From IMG/VR virus record IMGVR_UViG_3300021963_000303, positions 1-38,289 of that record: a DNA stretch of 38,289 nt. The stretch is one strand, 5' to 3'. Under the pieces are notes generated by a model. The model was not told the origin of the DNA. It did no database searches and was given only the letters and a program-made list of their open reading frames with translations. The DNA comes from a virus. The position numbers were made by a program, and so were the translations under genes. Positions 5,859 through 13,462 of the stretch are shown in pieces; the first letter of the stretch is position 1, and each line of letters begins with the position of its first letter.

Positions 5859-8248
5859 TGGAATTAACACCTGCAGAACGCGTTAAATTAAATGCAGCAA
5901 TTGTTAATGCTGCTAAAACTGGTCAACCTTTAGCAGGTGAACTGCAAAGCTTGTATGATCGTGCTGCTCAATTTGAAGCCACAAAGCAACAACAGTTAGC
6001 TCAACAAGCGGAACAATTTACAGCTGAAAAGGCTAGTCAAATTGCTGCAGAAAACTATACGAATAGAGGACCTGCTGGACTTTTGAATCCGGGTTTTCCC
6101 ACTAGATACAAACCTTTTACCACTACAGACCCAAACAAAACTGAACTTGGACTTAGAAAAGGAGTTGACTGGGGTTTTGCACAAGGACCAACTAGTGACT
6201 TGCCTGTAACAGACTTTAAAGAACTATACCCAAAACGGGTTCCTGTGTTTAATGAACAGTATACAGATTACGCACCAAACGTTGCGCCATTTGGAAAAGA
6301 GTTTGATTTTACAGAAGAACCTGTTGATATTAAAAATACAGAAACTGTTAACGAACGAGCTCAAAGATTTTTAGATCAGTACTTCCCCGGGCAAAAACCG
6401 GGGCAGGCAATAGTAAAGAACCCGCAAACATATCAGCCATATGGAAATGAATTAATTTTGCATGACGCAATGCATGACTTTGCCAATGTAGGTAATACAT
6501 TGCGCGGAGAAGAACTAATCACAATTGCAGAAAATGTCGGTGCAACTCCACTTGGAACAAATCGTATTGGTCTTAAGGGACTAACACAGCAACTTGAGTT
6601 TCTTGATGGTTTAGACCCTGGACAAGCTTATGAAAACGCAATAGATGTTGCGCGTGGAAACGCAAGGATGACTGGTCGAACTCTTGTTCAACAGCGTGGC
6701 GCTGCGCAAGGAAGTTCGTTGTTCCGTGATCAAAATAGAGTTGAATCTTTCTTGAGTCCTCCAATTAGTCAAGAAGAATTCAATACAATGGCTCAAAGGG
6801 GGCAAGAGTTTTACGATCAAGTCAATCAAAACTGGAATGCGTTCAAGCACGGAGGCTCCGTTGAATGGGACAATGCACGCACACGTGAAGCTCTCATTAA
6901 ACGCAATGAAGCCCTAGATGAATTTATGGGCAGTGATCCCACAAAATCCTACGGCCCTCCCCGTGTAATAACACAAAGAATTGCTGGTGGATACAACAGA
7001 GGTGGCATCCCTTATGGAAATCCACTGTCTCTAATGAATGCACCCTTAGTTCCTACTGTAGATCAAGATCTTTACGTTCAAGAATTACAAAATAAAATCA
7101 ACCAAGCAGCTCCCGTTCTTAGGGCTGCTATTGAAAAAGAAGAACAATTCTTTAATACACCAGAGCAAATTACTTTAAGGGAGGCGCCAAAACAATGGGA
7201 GCTTAGAGCTGATGCTTTAAACGAAATGAGCAAAGGCTATGTTTTACCTGAAACAATTAATAGTCTTAAAAATCAGGGAATTGAAGTAGCGTCTCCTGAA
7301 TTTGAAAGAGATTTGCGTGTATATCAGGCTTTGTTGGGAGACAAAGCTATTGGTGGCCGCACGGTTCGTGATGTTCTAGAAGATACAATTGGGCCTGAGC
7401 CGCGGCTGCCTTCCACGCGTCAAGTTGCTCCTATTGCAGCGGATACAAATGATGTAGCAGGCAGATGGAATAAATCAATGTTCAGAGATCCTAATTTCTT
7501 CCAAGATTTAAAAGAAGATGTAACTCTTAAAACTGCTCTTGATGAAGCCCTTACCACTGCCCGTGGTGCACAACCAGGAACACGCGGATTTGCCGCTGCT
7601 GCTCCAGTAGATATAGGGCCAGAAGGAAGAATTTACTTGAATCCAGCAAATTTGGGTGCTAACGCTAACTTAGATCCTGTTGCGTATACTACTAATGTTT
7701 TTAAAGGCGCCAATATTGATCCAAAAGATGTATTGGTAGATGCTGCTGCTAAAGCAAAACAAATTGAAGCCTATAGAAAAGCACTGCCAGGTATTAAAAA
7801 TGCCATACGAACTGGCTTTAATACAACAACAGACATTGCTGGTTCTGTTCCGTTGTTTGATCCAGAGTTTAGGCAAGCTATTGAACAAGGTGACGCACGT
7901 AAAGCAGCTACTCAAGTTGCAAAAGAATATGCAATTGGTACAGCACTTGCTCCAGTGGTTGGTGCTGGTGCTGGACTTGCTCAACGTCTTGCTCCACAAA
8001 CTGCTGCTGCTGTAATCCCTGCCGCTGCTACTGCTTTACGTATTGCTAATCCAGTTGCAGTTGTTTCTCAATTAGGTGGTTCGTCTAAAATCAATGCCGC
8101 AGCAGATAAAAAAGCAGCACAAGCGCAGCTGCAACGTGCAGAAGCTGCCCGCAAACGCGGTGGTAAATGGAAGTTCCCAACTCCTTTTGGTACCGTGACA
8201 ATTCCTGAACTGGGAATCTCAGAGGCAGGCGGTTTATTCTTCCGTTAA
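5858..8248 (+). CDS. large probable internal virion protein (796 aa)
   Basis: ATG at 5858 overlaps the Dps-like stop; an in-frame TTG three bases earlier is less likely. Residues 1-60 are a Gln/Ala-rich coiled-coil-like helix. The middle is long, polar and Pro-containing without a recognised domain. Near the C-terminus (about residues 700-755) lie two or three Ala/Val-rich hydrophobic segments (GTALAPVVGAGAGLAQ and following), then a basic Ala/Lys/Arg helix. Great length, a late hydrophobic region and a neighbouring structural gene suggest a protein carried in the virion that meets the membrane at entry, but no homologue was recognised. Its TAA is interlocked with the stop of the HNH gene on the other strand. 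Confidence 0.6.
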   Translation: MELTPAERVKLNAAIVNAAKTGQPLAGELQSLYDRAAQFEATKQQQLAQQAEQFTAEKASQIAAENYTNRGPAGLLNPGFPTRYKPFTTTDPNKTELGLRKGVDWGFAQGPTSDLPVTDFKELYPKRVPVFNEQYTDYAPNVAPFGKEFDFTEEPVDIKNTETVNERAQRFLDQYFPGQKPGQAIVKNPQTYQPYGNELILHDAMHDFANVGNTLRGEELITIAENVGATPLGTNRIGLKGLTQQLEFLDGLDPGQAYENAIDVARGNARMTGRTLVQQRGAAQGSSLFRDQNRVESFLSPPISQEEFNTMAQRGQEFYDQVNQNWNAFKHGGSVEWDNARTREALIKRNEALDEFMGSDPTKSYGPPRVITQRIAGGYNRGGIPYGNPLSLMNAPLVPTVDQDLYVQELQNKINQAAPVLRAAIEKEEQFFNTPEQITLREAPKQWELRADALNEMSKGYVLPETINSLKNQGIEVASPEFERDLRVYQALLGDKAIGGRTVRDVLEDTIGPEPRLPSTRQVAPIAADTNDVAGRWNKSMFRDPNFFQDLKEDVTLKTALDEALTTARGAQPGTRGFAAAAPVDIGPEGRIYLNPANLGANANLDPVAYTTNVFKGANIDPKDVLVDAAAKAKQIEAYRKALPGIKNAIRTGFNTTTDIAGSVPLFDPEFRQAIEQGDARKAATQVAKEYAIGTALAPVVGAGAGLAQRLAPQTAAAVIPAAATALRIANPVAVVSQLGGSSKINAAADKKAAQAQLQRAEAARKRGGKWKFPTPFGTVTIPELGISEAGGLFFR

Positions 8249-8499
8249 TTAACCCAATGCTCAAGCCTGTGGCAGTTGCAACAGAGCGGTATGCACTTCT
8301 CAATCTCTGCTTCTACTCTGCTCCAGGCGTAACCATGGTTAACCATGGATGAGATGTTGTTATCCTTATCACCTATGTGGTGAAACTCAAGGACACGGTG
8401 ATCATCCAACCCACACTGCTTGCACTGCAAAGTCTTCTTGTACTCCAGAAGCTTCTGTCGATTCTTGTCGATACGTTTTTTGGCATCAGTCCAAGCCAC
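8245..8499 (-). CDS. HNH endonuclease (zinc-bound type)
   Basis: The 84-residue protein has a complete small HNH domain. C26xxC29 and C73xxC76 are the zinc pairs, FHHIGDK (H40-H41) holds the first catalytic His, and N75 and H77 in CCNCHRLEH complete the motif. HNH enzymes nick or cut DNA and in phages are often homing endonucleases. The start is GTG at 8499; no in-frame ATG exists upstream before a stop. It lies just downstream of tRNA-Pro, separated by two tandem near-palindromes, a typical place for a mobile homing gene. Its stop shares TTAA with the convergent gene. Confidence 0.85.
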   Translation of the reverse strand: MAWTDAKKRIDKNRQKLLEYKKTLQCKQCGLDDHRVLEFHHIGDKDNNISSMVNHGYAWSRVEAEIEKCIPLCCNCHRLEHWVN

Positions 8500-8528
8500 G
8501 TATAGTTTTTTGTCATACGTAAATATAA

Positions 8529-8575
8529 TTTATCAGGATTCTTGATAAACGTGGTTTATTGAGATTCTCGATAAT
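8529..8575. repeat. two tandem 21-bp near-palindromes
   Basis: Unit A (8529-8549) has arms TTTATCA and TGATAAA. Unit B (8555-8575) has arms based on TTATTGAG and CTCGATAA. The units match at 16 of 21 positions, 26 bp apart. One arm pair changes from A-T in A to G-C in B, keeping the dyad. They fill the space between the tRNA 3' end and the HNH gene. They could be operator sites, paired RNA hairpins or recombination sites. Confidence 0.6.
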
Positions 8576-8648
8576 CGGAGATGCAGGATTTGAACCTGCG
8601 GCCCTCTGCTCCCAAAGCAGATGCGCTACCAAACTGCGCTAATCCCCG
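8575..8648 (-). tRNA. tRNA-Pro (anticodon UGG)
   Basis: A complete 74-nt cloverleaf can be folded on the minus strand. The acceptor stem pairs CGGGGAT with ATCTCCG (one G-T), and the D-stem pairs GCGC with GCGC. The anticodon stem TCTGC/GCAGA encloses loop TTTGGGA (anticodon TGG at its centre). The variable loop is five bases and the T-arm is GCAGG-TTCAAAT-CCTGC. The discriminator is A and CCA is not encoded. UGG reads CCA and CCG and may help a phage with a codon bias unlike its host. It is the only tRNA I find. Confidence 0.95.
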
Positions 8649-8651
8649 AAT

Positions 8652-8706
8652 AGATGGAGCAAGCGTGATACACCTCAAGGATGTAACAGTGGCTTGCCCT
8701 CTATCT
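8652..8706. other. long hairpin next to the tRNA 5' end
   Basis: AGATGGAGCAAGC (8652-8664) pairs with GCTTGCCCTCTATCT (8692-8706) in 13 pairs with a two-base bulge and one G-T. The loop is 27 nt. It begins three bases upstream of the tRNA on the minus strand, between the tRNA and the gene ending at 8735. There is no T-run, so a processing or stability element is more likely than a terminator. Confidence 0.5.
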
Positions 8707-8734
8707 GCCCGATCAAAAGAGAGCGGGAACAGAT

Positions 8735-9412
8735 TTATTCTACATCTTTTTCGTTGGGTGTCTTCCAGAAATAGTCATCACATTCCCCAAGACGACCCCA
8801 TTTGGGGGCGTGTTCTACATCAAAGTATCGGGTTGATACCTTAAAGTCTGGGGTCTTAAGGTCATGATTGCTTAGTGATGGATCAACCATGCGGCAACGG
8901 TTATTGGGATAAGCGCCAATTTGACCGTTGTCCAAAACCACAATGTTGTGAGATTTGTGTTCATCGGGAAACTCCGCAAAGTAAAAGTCAGGTTCGTTCC
9001 TATGTGGATGATAGTTGTCAATCGTAAATAGGTATGTGCCCGTCATTACACCGGCACTGCGTGTCATCACTTGAAACTCCATGTTATAAATCAAGTTCTT
9101 TTCAATAACCGTAAGCCCGGTGTCAAACCCGTTCCAAAACTGCAGGTCGGTTAGCTCCAAGTCTGGTGTTGGACTTTCTGGTTTTTCCGGATGGTTGGGA
9201 TCCCACGCAAGAAATGCACTGATCGGAAGCTTGTCATACAACGCACCGTACTCAGTCAAGTACGTTTCAAAGTACAGAGCACGGCCAGTAAGTGATTTGC
9301 AAGTGACCCAGTAGCCAGGCGTGTACTCACCATGGCCATCACGAAGGTCACGCAGGTACTCACGACGCACCCAAACCTTGACTGGAGGCACGTTGGCTAC
9401 AAGAGTAGTCAC
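8735..9412 (-). CDS. conserved cyanophage hypothetical protein (225 aa)
   Basis: Starts with GTG at 9412 directly after the T-run of a terminator. The sequence has a pattern I remember from several cyanophage genomes: VRREYLRDLRDGHGEYTPGY near the N-terminus, a GRALYFETYLTEYGALYDKL block, an aromatic middle (DNYHPHRNEPDFYF), DEHKSHNIVVLDNGQIGAYP, and TPDFKVSTRYFDVE near the end. The strong conservation suggests a core phage role, but I know of no function. It is soluble and rich in aromatics. The tRNA follows about 86 nt downstream. Confidence 0.75.
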   Translation of the reverse strand: MTTLVANVPPVKVWVRREYLRDLRDGHGEYTPGYWVTCKSLTGRALYFETYLTEYGALYDKLPISAFLAWDPNHPEKPESPTPDLELTDLQFWNGFDTGLTVIEKNLIYNMEFQVMTRSAGVMTGTYLFTIDNYHPHRNEPDFYFAEFPDEHKSHNIVVLDNGQIGAYPNNRCRMVDPSLSNHDLKTPDFKVSTRYFDVEHAPKWGRLGECDDYFWKTPNEKDVE

Positions 9413-9439
9413 AAAAAATCCCGGTTGTTATACCGGGAT
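9413..9439 (-). terminator. intrinsic terminator (minus strand)
   Basis: On the minus strand ATCCCGG pairs with CCGGGAT around an 8-nt loop, then six T that run straight into the GTG start of the next gene (9412). It ends transcription of the genes at 9542-11469. The about 100 nt before it hold two further short hairpins (GGAGC/GCTC and AAGGGT/ACCCTT) without T-runs. Confidence 0.8.
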
Positions 9440-9541
9440 CATAACTTCCTTCCCACTCAACGTGCCGTTAAGCACTACGTTTGTAACGTGAAAGGGTTTC
9501 GACTATTACCCTTAGAGCGGAATTGCTCCAGGTAAAAGATA

Positions 9542-9745
9542 TCATGTTTTGGTTTGCTGATAACGCCTTGCTGCACGTCCAGCTTTTTTAGCACGCTCAG
9601 TGTTTGGCACAAACTGTTTGCCTTCACGACTGGCGGCACGTTTCTTTTGGTCCGTCTCCGCACGCTGTTCTTTAGACAGTGAAGCCCATGCACTCTCTGG
9701 TAGATAACGCTTTGTGTATCCCTTTTGTATTGCTTTGTCTGCCAT
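9542..9745 (-). CDS. small basic protein (67 aa), probable nucleic-acid binder
   Basis: Very Lys/Arg/Ala-rich and Gln-rich. It contains LPESAWASLSKEQRAETDQK followed by GKQFVPNTERAKKAGRAARR, a pattern I recall in small phage and giant-virus proteins of unknown role. The high positive charge and size suggest DNA or RNA binding, but this is only inferred. ATG at 9745 lies three bases after the upstream stop. Confidence 0.6.
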   Translation of the reverse strand: MADKAIQKGYTKRYLPESAWASLSKEQRAETDQKKRAASREGKQFVPNTERAKKAGRAARRYQQTKT

Positions 9746-9748
9746 GAT

Positions 9749-10666
9749 TCAATAAGAAATAGTAATGTCAACTGGATAAGCTGTTGGTTTCCAAGGCATT
9801 GCATAAAGCATTGCTCGTCCTAATGCTGTTGCAGGGCTTGATGTGGGTGATTTAGAAGTCTGTTGAATTGTTTCTTTTGCTTGTCCGTAATTTCGCTTGC
9901 TTTTTTCTTTGAAAAAATCAGGAGTGCTTCTTTGTAAACTTCCTTTGCTCGGATCCCAAATGCTTTGAATTTCTTCTATTGCTTTTATTGGTTGAAATTT
10001 TCCTGATACTAACTCTGGGTCTTCTGCTGCATTTACCATATCGTACGTGTCAATAAATCTTATTGAACGTCCAGGAACAACCTCAGTATTAAAAGAGCCA
10101 AGGGTGTTAGTTACTCCTTTGCCAGCAGAAAGATTGCCATAAGGAACATACGCACCTGTTTGTGGTAAACCTGGGCCATATGCAGGAACGGATGCCATAA
10201 CAAAATCGGGAGCATTTCTATGTTTTTGTGCTTCCGCAACCAAAGCTCTCATTTCATCTCCCATAGGGGAGTTTAAATTTCTTGGGTCTCCTGTTCTTAA
10301 ACGTTGCTCCATTCCTACCAAGATTTCTTCTGGCATTTTAAATGGATTTGGGATCATGCCTTTTGCCATTGGCTCAGGAGAAGCTGCCATTCTTAAATCC
10401 ATCAAAGTAGAAGGATCTAACTGAAGATTAGTATTACCAACTCCAGTGATATAACGAGCAAATAAATTTGCACGATCTGGAAGCTGGTTCATTGCTGCTC
10501 CAGCTAAAGTTTTTGCTGTGTTTACTGCTGTTGATTGTACTTTTTGTTTTACAGGACTTGCAATAGATGCTGCTCCACCAGGGAGCAATCCACCAAACAC
10601 ATTCTTATCTACCTGGCCATAGCCACGGCCAACCTTGTTTAAAAACTTTTGAAATAAGTCGCCCAT
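9749..10666 (-). CDS. hypothetical protein, possible structural (305 aa)
   Basis: The N-terminus is an amphipathic, Gly/Ala-containing stretch with a weak hydrophobic part (FGGLLPGGAASIASP). The middle is Pro- and Met-rich and includes GSFNTEVVPGRSIRFIDTYD, which looks like the best-conserved block. The C-terminus is basic then hydrophobic. No catalytic motif stands out. Start overlaps the upstream stop (TAATG at 10664-10668). Composition resembles the large + strand protein ending at 8248, so a virion role is possible but unproven. Confidence 0.6.
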   Translation of the reverse strand: MGDLFQKFLNKVGRGYGQVDKNVFGGLLPGGAASIASPVKQKVQSTAVNTAKTLAGAAMNQLPDRANLFARYITGVGNTNLQLDPSTLMDLRMAASPEPMAKGMIPNPFKMPEEILVGMEQRLRTGDPRNLNSPMGDEMRALVAEAQKHRNAPDFVMASVPAYGPGLPQTGAYVPYGNLSAGKGVTNTLGSFNTEVVPGRSIRFIDTYDMVNAAEDPELVSGKFQPIKAIEEIQSIWDPSKGSLQRSTPDFFKEKSKRNYGQAKETIQQTSKSPTSSPATALGRAMLYAMPWKPTAYPVDITISY

Positions 10667-10947
10667 TACTTGTTCTCCTTGTGTTTCTTGGCAGCAGCTT
10701 TAGCTTTACCACGCTTTTCGTATTCATCCTTGGTCATCCATTTCTCCTTGCCCCATTTCTCCAGGGACTTTTGCTTCTCGCCTTTTCCACCTTTATAGCC
10801 ACCGCCTGATTTTTTATATTCTTGCGCCACGATCTGAGCCTTGCGTGCGGACCACTGCCCAGGCTTACCACCCTTGGATCCAGCCATCACACGATCTTTT
10901 ATCCGTTCGCGTAATCCTGGTTTTGTATATTTATTCTCCTGAGACAT
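10666..10947 (-). CDS. DUF5872-like basic protein (93 aa)
   Basis: The core RVMAGSKGGKPGQWSARKAQ followed by GGGYKGGKGEKQKSLEKWGK matches what I remember of the DUF5872 domain. That domain occurs in phages and large DNA viruses and in bacteria, and its function is unknown. The charge is strongly positive, so nucleic-acid binding is plausible. Start ATG at 10947 overlaps the end of the upstream gene by 17 nt; stop overlaps the next start by one base. Confidence 0.7.
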   Translation of the reverse strand: MSQENKYTKPGLRERIKDRVMAGSKGGKPGQWSARKAQIVAQEYKKSGGGYKGGKGEKQKSLEKWGKEKWMTKDEYEKRGKAKAAAKKHKENK

Positions 10948-11107
10948 CAGGATTATTTTTTCTTTCTTCTAATATTTTAGCCCACTTACACGGCTTAGCA
11001 TTCACCGCCCAGTTTGCAGGCGGATTGGGGATTAATTTTTCTAAATCCCAAAAATATTTTTGGAGGCGATCAGCCTCCGTTAAACGATGACGTTCAGTCT
11101 TGGCCAA
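10931..11107 (-). CDS. small basic hypothetical protein (58 aa)
   Basis: A TTG start at 11107 gives MAKTERHRLTEADRLQKYFW and continues with IPNPPANWAVNAKPCKWA to TAA at 10931-10933. It bridges exactly the gap between the flanking minus genes, overlapping one by 14 nt and the other by 17 nt, which supports translation. There is no ATG alternative. The Trp-rich, basic peptide is unknown. Confidence 0.6.
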   Translation of the reverse strand: MAKTERHRLTEADRLQKYFWDLEKLIPNPPANWAVNAKPCKWAKILEERKNNPDVSGE

Positions 11108-11321
11108 GATTTGGAGGGGTGTTTAATTTTCCTGGTGTTGCTTTAGAGCCAAACTGATGCATGAATTCATCCATTGATTCGATACTTTCGCAACGAACCA
11201 AGAGATCAGAAATAGTTCCGATAGTGAGTGAATGTTCTGAACGCGCAGCAAACGCAAGTGCATCACGCAAATGATGGATCGCTTGATTCACCGATTCCTT
11301 CACTTGGGTCGAAAGAGACAT
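11094..11321 (-). CDS. small hypothetical protein (75 aa)
   Basis: The frame opens at 11420, but ATG at 11321 (MSLSTQVKESVNQAIHHLRD) is preferred because it limits the overlap with the upstream gene to 59 nt. Helical throughout, no membrane part. Possibly a small regulatory or structural accessory protein; unknown. Confidence 0.55.
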   Translation of the reverse strand: MSLSTQVKESVNQAIHHLRDALAFAARSEHSLTIGTISDLLVRCESIESMDEFMHQFGSKATPGKLNTPPNLGQD

Positions 11322-11469
11322 CTGAGATTCCGTCGGTTGTTTCGTCAGTATAAAGGTTGTTGTCATTTGCTTGTTTAGATAGCCGAAGACTTTCCAGGAG
11401 ATTGTTGTAGTTTTCAACAAAAGACACGCCGTCTTCTATTGCTTGAATGTATTCTGGCAACTTTTCCAT
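11263..11469 (-). CDS. small acidic hypothetical protein (68 aa)
   Basis: ATG at 11469 starts MEKLPEYIQAIEDGVSFVEN. The second half is acidic, Ser/Asp-rich and probably disordered (DVSFDPSEGIGESSDP). It is first in the minus group 8735-11469. The 43-nt gap upstream contains no clear promoter. Unknown function. Confidence 0.5.
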   Translation of the reverse strand: MEKLPEYIQAIEDGVSFVENYNNLLESLRLSKQANDNNLYTDETTDGISDVSFDPSEGIGESSDPSFA

Positions 11470-11512
11470 TTTAATAAAATACGGGGAACGTGAACAAAAA
11501 GTTCGGCTTACC

Positions 11513-12250
11513 TTAATTGCCGAGGTGTGTTAAAAGAATATTGTAAAGCCCAATGCGATCATAACCGCGCATACTGAATTCATAACAGATGTTTGTGGTA
11601 TCGCAATCCCAGGAATGGCTCCAGGGATTAATGCCAGAGAAACGTGCACCTTCTGCAAAAGGCTTGGCACGGTATACACAAAAACAATTAAAGGTAGACG
11701 CAACGTCAAGCCGTGGAGGCATCTCAAAAATTCGAGGGCCTTTGAAGATGTCATCCTCAACGGAAAGACGTGTGGCCCAACTGTCATAGATCCAGCGGTG
11801 GCTTTGTACATTCATGGGATGCACGCTGTAAGGCGATGCAATGTCATCATCTGTGTACAAAAGTTGACTGATTTCTTCTGGATCAAAGTCAATGTCAGGT
11901 TCAATAAAGATGACTTTGTCGTATTGATCAAGTCCAACTTCTTTGTTTGCTTTTTCTATGCATTCGTTTCGAGCTTCTGCTAAATACTTGACGCGGTCTT
12001 CGGCACGTACAGAGCCAAAGTAAGGCCAGTCTTTTTTGACACACTGAATCCAAACCTTGTTCAACTCACCCTTAAGCTCTGGTTCAATCAAACGAAGGTA
12101 GTCAACACTGCCATCATCTGAATCGTTTTCAAACACCGATAAGTCAAATGTAATCCCAGGATTCTCGTCGTTGAGGCAAAGGATTTGGTCCTTCCATCCA
12201 AACAAGAATGGTTCCCTGTTGCGTATGATGCTACAAATCAATACCCGCAT
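11513..12250 (-). CDS. CAP59-like (CMT1 family) glycosyltransferase
   Basis: The family (PF11735) has fungal capsule alpha-1,3-mannosyltransferases as its named members. The family pattern is present: N-terminal SIIRNRE, then FENDSDDGS, then RVKYLAEARNECIEKANKE, then DKVIFIEPDIDFDPEE, whose acidic PDIDF acts as the metal-binding DxD-like site of a GT-A fold. A later block (GARFSGINPWSHSWDCDTTN) lies where acceptor residues are expected. The likely role is transfer of mannose or a related sugar from a GDP-sugar. The start overlaps the end of the ColD-like gene by 13 nt, so a GDP-sugar-modifying enzyme and this transferase are probably made together. Confidence 0.75.
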   Translation of the reverse strand: MRVLICSIIRNREPFLFGWKDQILCLNDENPGITFDLSVFENDSDDGSVDYLRLIEPELKGELNKVWIQCVKKDWPYFGSVRAEDRVKYLAEARNECIEKANKEVGLDQYDKVIFIEPDIDFDPEEISQLLYTDDDIASPYSVHPMNVQSHRWIYDSWATRLSVEDDIFKGPRIFEMPPRLDVASTFNCFCVYRAKPFAEGARFSGINPWSHSWDCDTTNICYEFSMRGYDRIGLYNILLTHLGN

Positions 12251-13413
12251 CGATCTAATACCTTCGAAAGTGCTTTGATATCAGCTTCTTTGATGAAGTG
12301 ATTATTGCCAATGTAGAACGAATGGGTATGCATCTGCTCGCTATTGGGTAAAGGAATCAAAGACTCATAGTCTTCCATGAAAGGTTGACGTAACAAGTTA
12401 CCTACAAGGAACGGACGTGTCTCAATGCCGATCAACTGGAGAAACTTTTTTAGTTCGGCAGCAATCTCTGCTTCCTTGCAATGGAAGGGCAGTGTCATGG
12501 CACTGTTTCCATCAGCTTTAGGAAGAGTGTCGAACCAAGGGCGGTCAATCATTTCCTCCCGGAACAGGGTATAGTTTTTGCTGCGTTGTTCATTCCAACT
12601 GTCAAGCTTCTTCAGTTGAGTGCGTCCTAAAACCGCTCCAGTTTCTACGTTGCGGAAGTTGTATCCCTTTGTGGGGAACAAAAATGTCGGATCAACATCT
12701 GGGTATTTCTCTTGAATTTCTGTACGGTAAGCAGGAAGCATTTCACGCGATAGTCCGTGAGAACGCTTAGCACGTAAAAGGTTATAGAGCTTTTCATTCT
12801 GAACGCAGATCATGCCACCTTCCACGGTGGTCATGTGGTGCCCAAAATAAAACGAGAAGGTAGAGCCAATGCCTGTGTTGCCAACTTTTACTCCGGTCTT
12901 GGCGTCGCGGGCACCATGGGATTCGCAGCAATCTTCAATTATGGCGGCATGTGGCCACAGCTCTTTAATCTTCTCCATGTCATTGGAGATGCCAAGAACG
13001 TGCGTCAGATAAACGACATCTGGCTGTAAACCCTTAAGGGACAGCTGGCGTGCCGAATCCGTAGTTGGGCTGTAAGTTTCGTAATCAATGTCATAAAAAT
13101 AAACATTGTGATGCTGCTGACAGAAGGTCGAGATATTTGTTGCCCAGTTAATGGCAGGGGCAAAGATTGTCAGCTGCTCTTTCGTTGGAAAATAGTATTC
13201 ATGTACTGCATCAAGCAGCAGGAAATTGGCAACGGAACCGTTGGCTACATATAGGGAATACGGTGCTCCTTGCCACTCACTCCATTCTTCTTCAAATTGA
13301 CGGCACTCTGGACCGTTGGTAAACCGATCAGAAGTCAAAATAAATTTTGCCAGTGCAAGGCGCTCTTTCCAGCCAATGGTATTTTTCTGGAGCGGCCAAT
13401 CAAACACTGCCAT
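12238..13413 (-). CDS. colD: ColD-like GDP-4-keto-6-deoxymannose 3-dehydratase
   Basis: The 391-residue protein belongs to the DegT/DnrJ/EryC1/StrS fold (PLP enzymes on nucleotide sugars). The PLP Asp is in IIEDCCESHGA (D161). Where aminotransferases carry the Schiff-base Lys, this protein reads SFYFGHHMTTVEGG (H192-H193). Replacement of that Lys by His is the hallmark of the 3-dehydratases ColD and E1, which remove the C3 hydroxyl using PLP and glutamate. E1 also needs four cysteines for a 2Fe-2S cluster, not apparent here, and the neighbour is GMD, so ColD fits better. Length is close to E. coli ColD (388). ATG at 13413 is chosen over a TTG 18 nt upstream. It is divergent from GMD and overlaps the CAP59-like transferase. 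A ColC-type epimerase/reductase is not in the window. Confidence 0.75.
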   Translation of the reverse strand: MAVFDWPLQKNTIGWKERLALAKFILTSDRFTNGPECRQFEEEWSEWQGAPYSLYVANGSVANFLLLDAVHEYYFPTKEQLTIFAPAINWATNISTFCQQHHNVYFYDIDYETYSPTTDSARQLSLKGLQPDVVYLTHVLGISNDMEKIKELWPHAAIIEDCCESHGARDAKTGVKVGNTGIGSTFSFYFGHHMTTVEGGMICVQNEKLYNLLRAKRSHGLSREMLPAYRTEIQEKYPDVDPTFLFPTKGYNFRNVETGAVLGRTQLKKLDSWNEQRSKNYTLFREEMIDRPWFDTLPKADGNSAMTLPFHCKEAEIAAELKKFLQLIGIETRPFLVGNLLRQPFMEDYESLIPLPNSEQMHTHSFYIGNNHFIKEADIKALSKVLDRCGY

Positions 13414-13433
13414 AACTAAACGTCGTTTCAATG

Positions 13434-13441
13434 GTTATACT
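13434..13441. promoter_or_regulatory. overlapping divergent -10 elements (gmd / ColD-like)
   Basis: GTTATACT carries TATACT for the + gene (13436, 27 nt before its ATG) and, on the other strand, TATAAC (13439, 26 nt before the ColD-like ATG). The two hexamers interlock within eight bases in a 49-nt spacer. Neither has a clear -35. Only one polymerase could bind at a time. Confidence 0.45.
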
Positions 13442-13462
13442 TTAACCACGCAGATATTGCAA

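Noticed and set aside
8575-8648. Prophage attachment site at tRNA-Pro
   Set aside because: No integrase and no second copy of the tRNA 3' end was found in the window.
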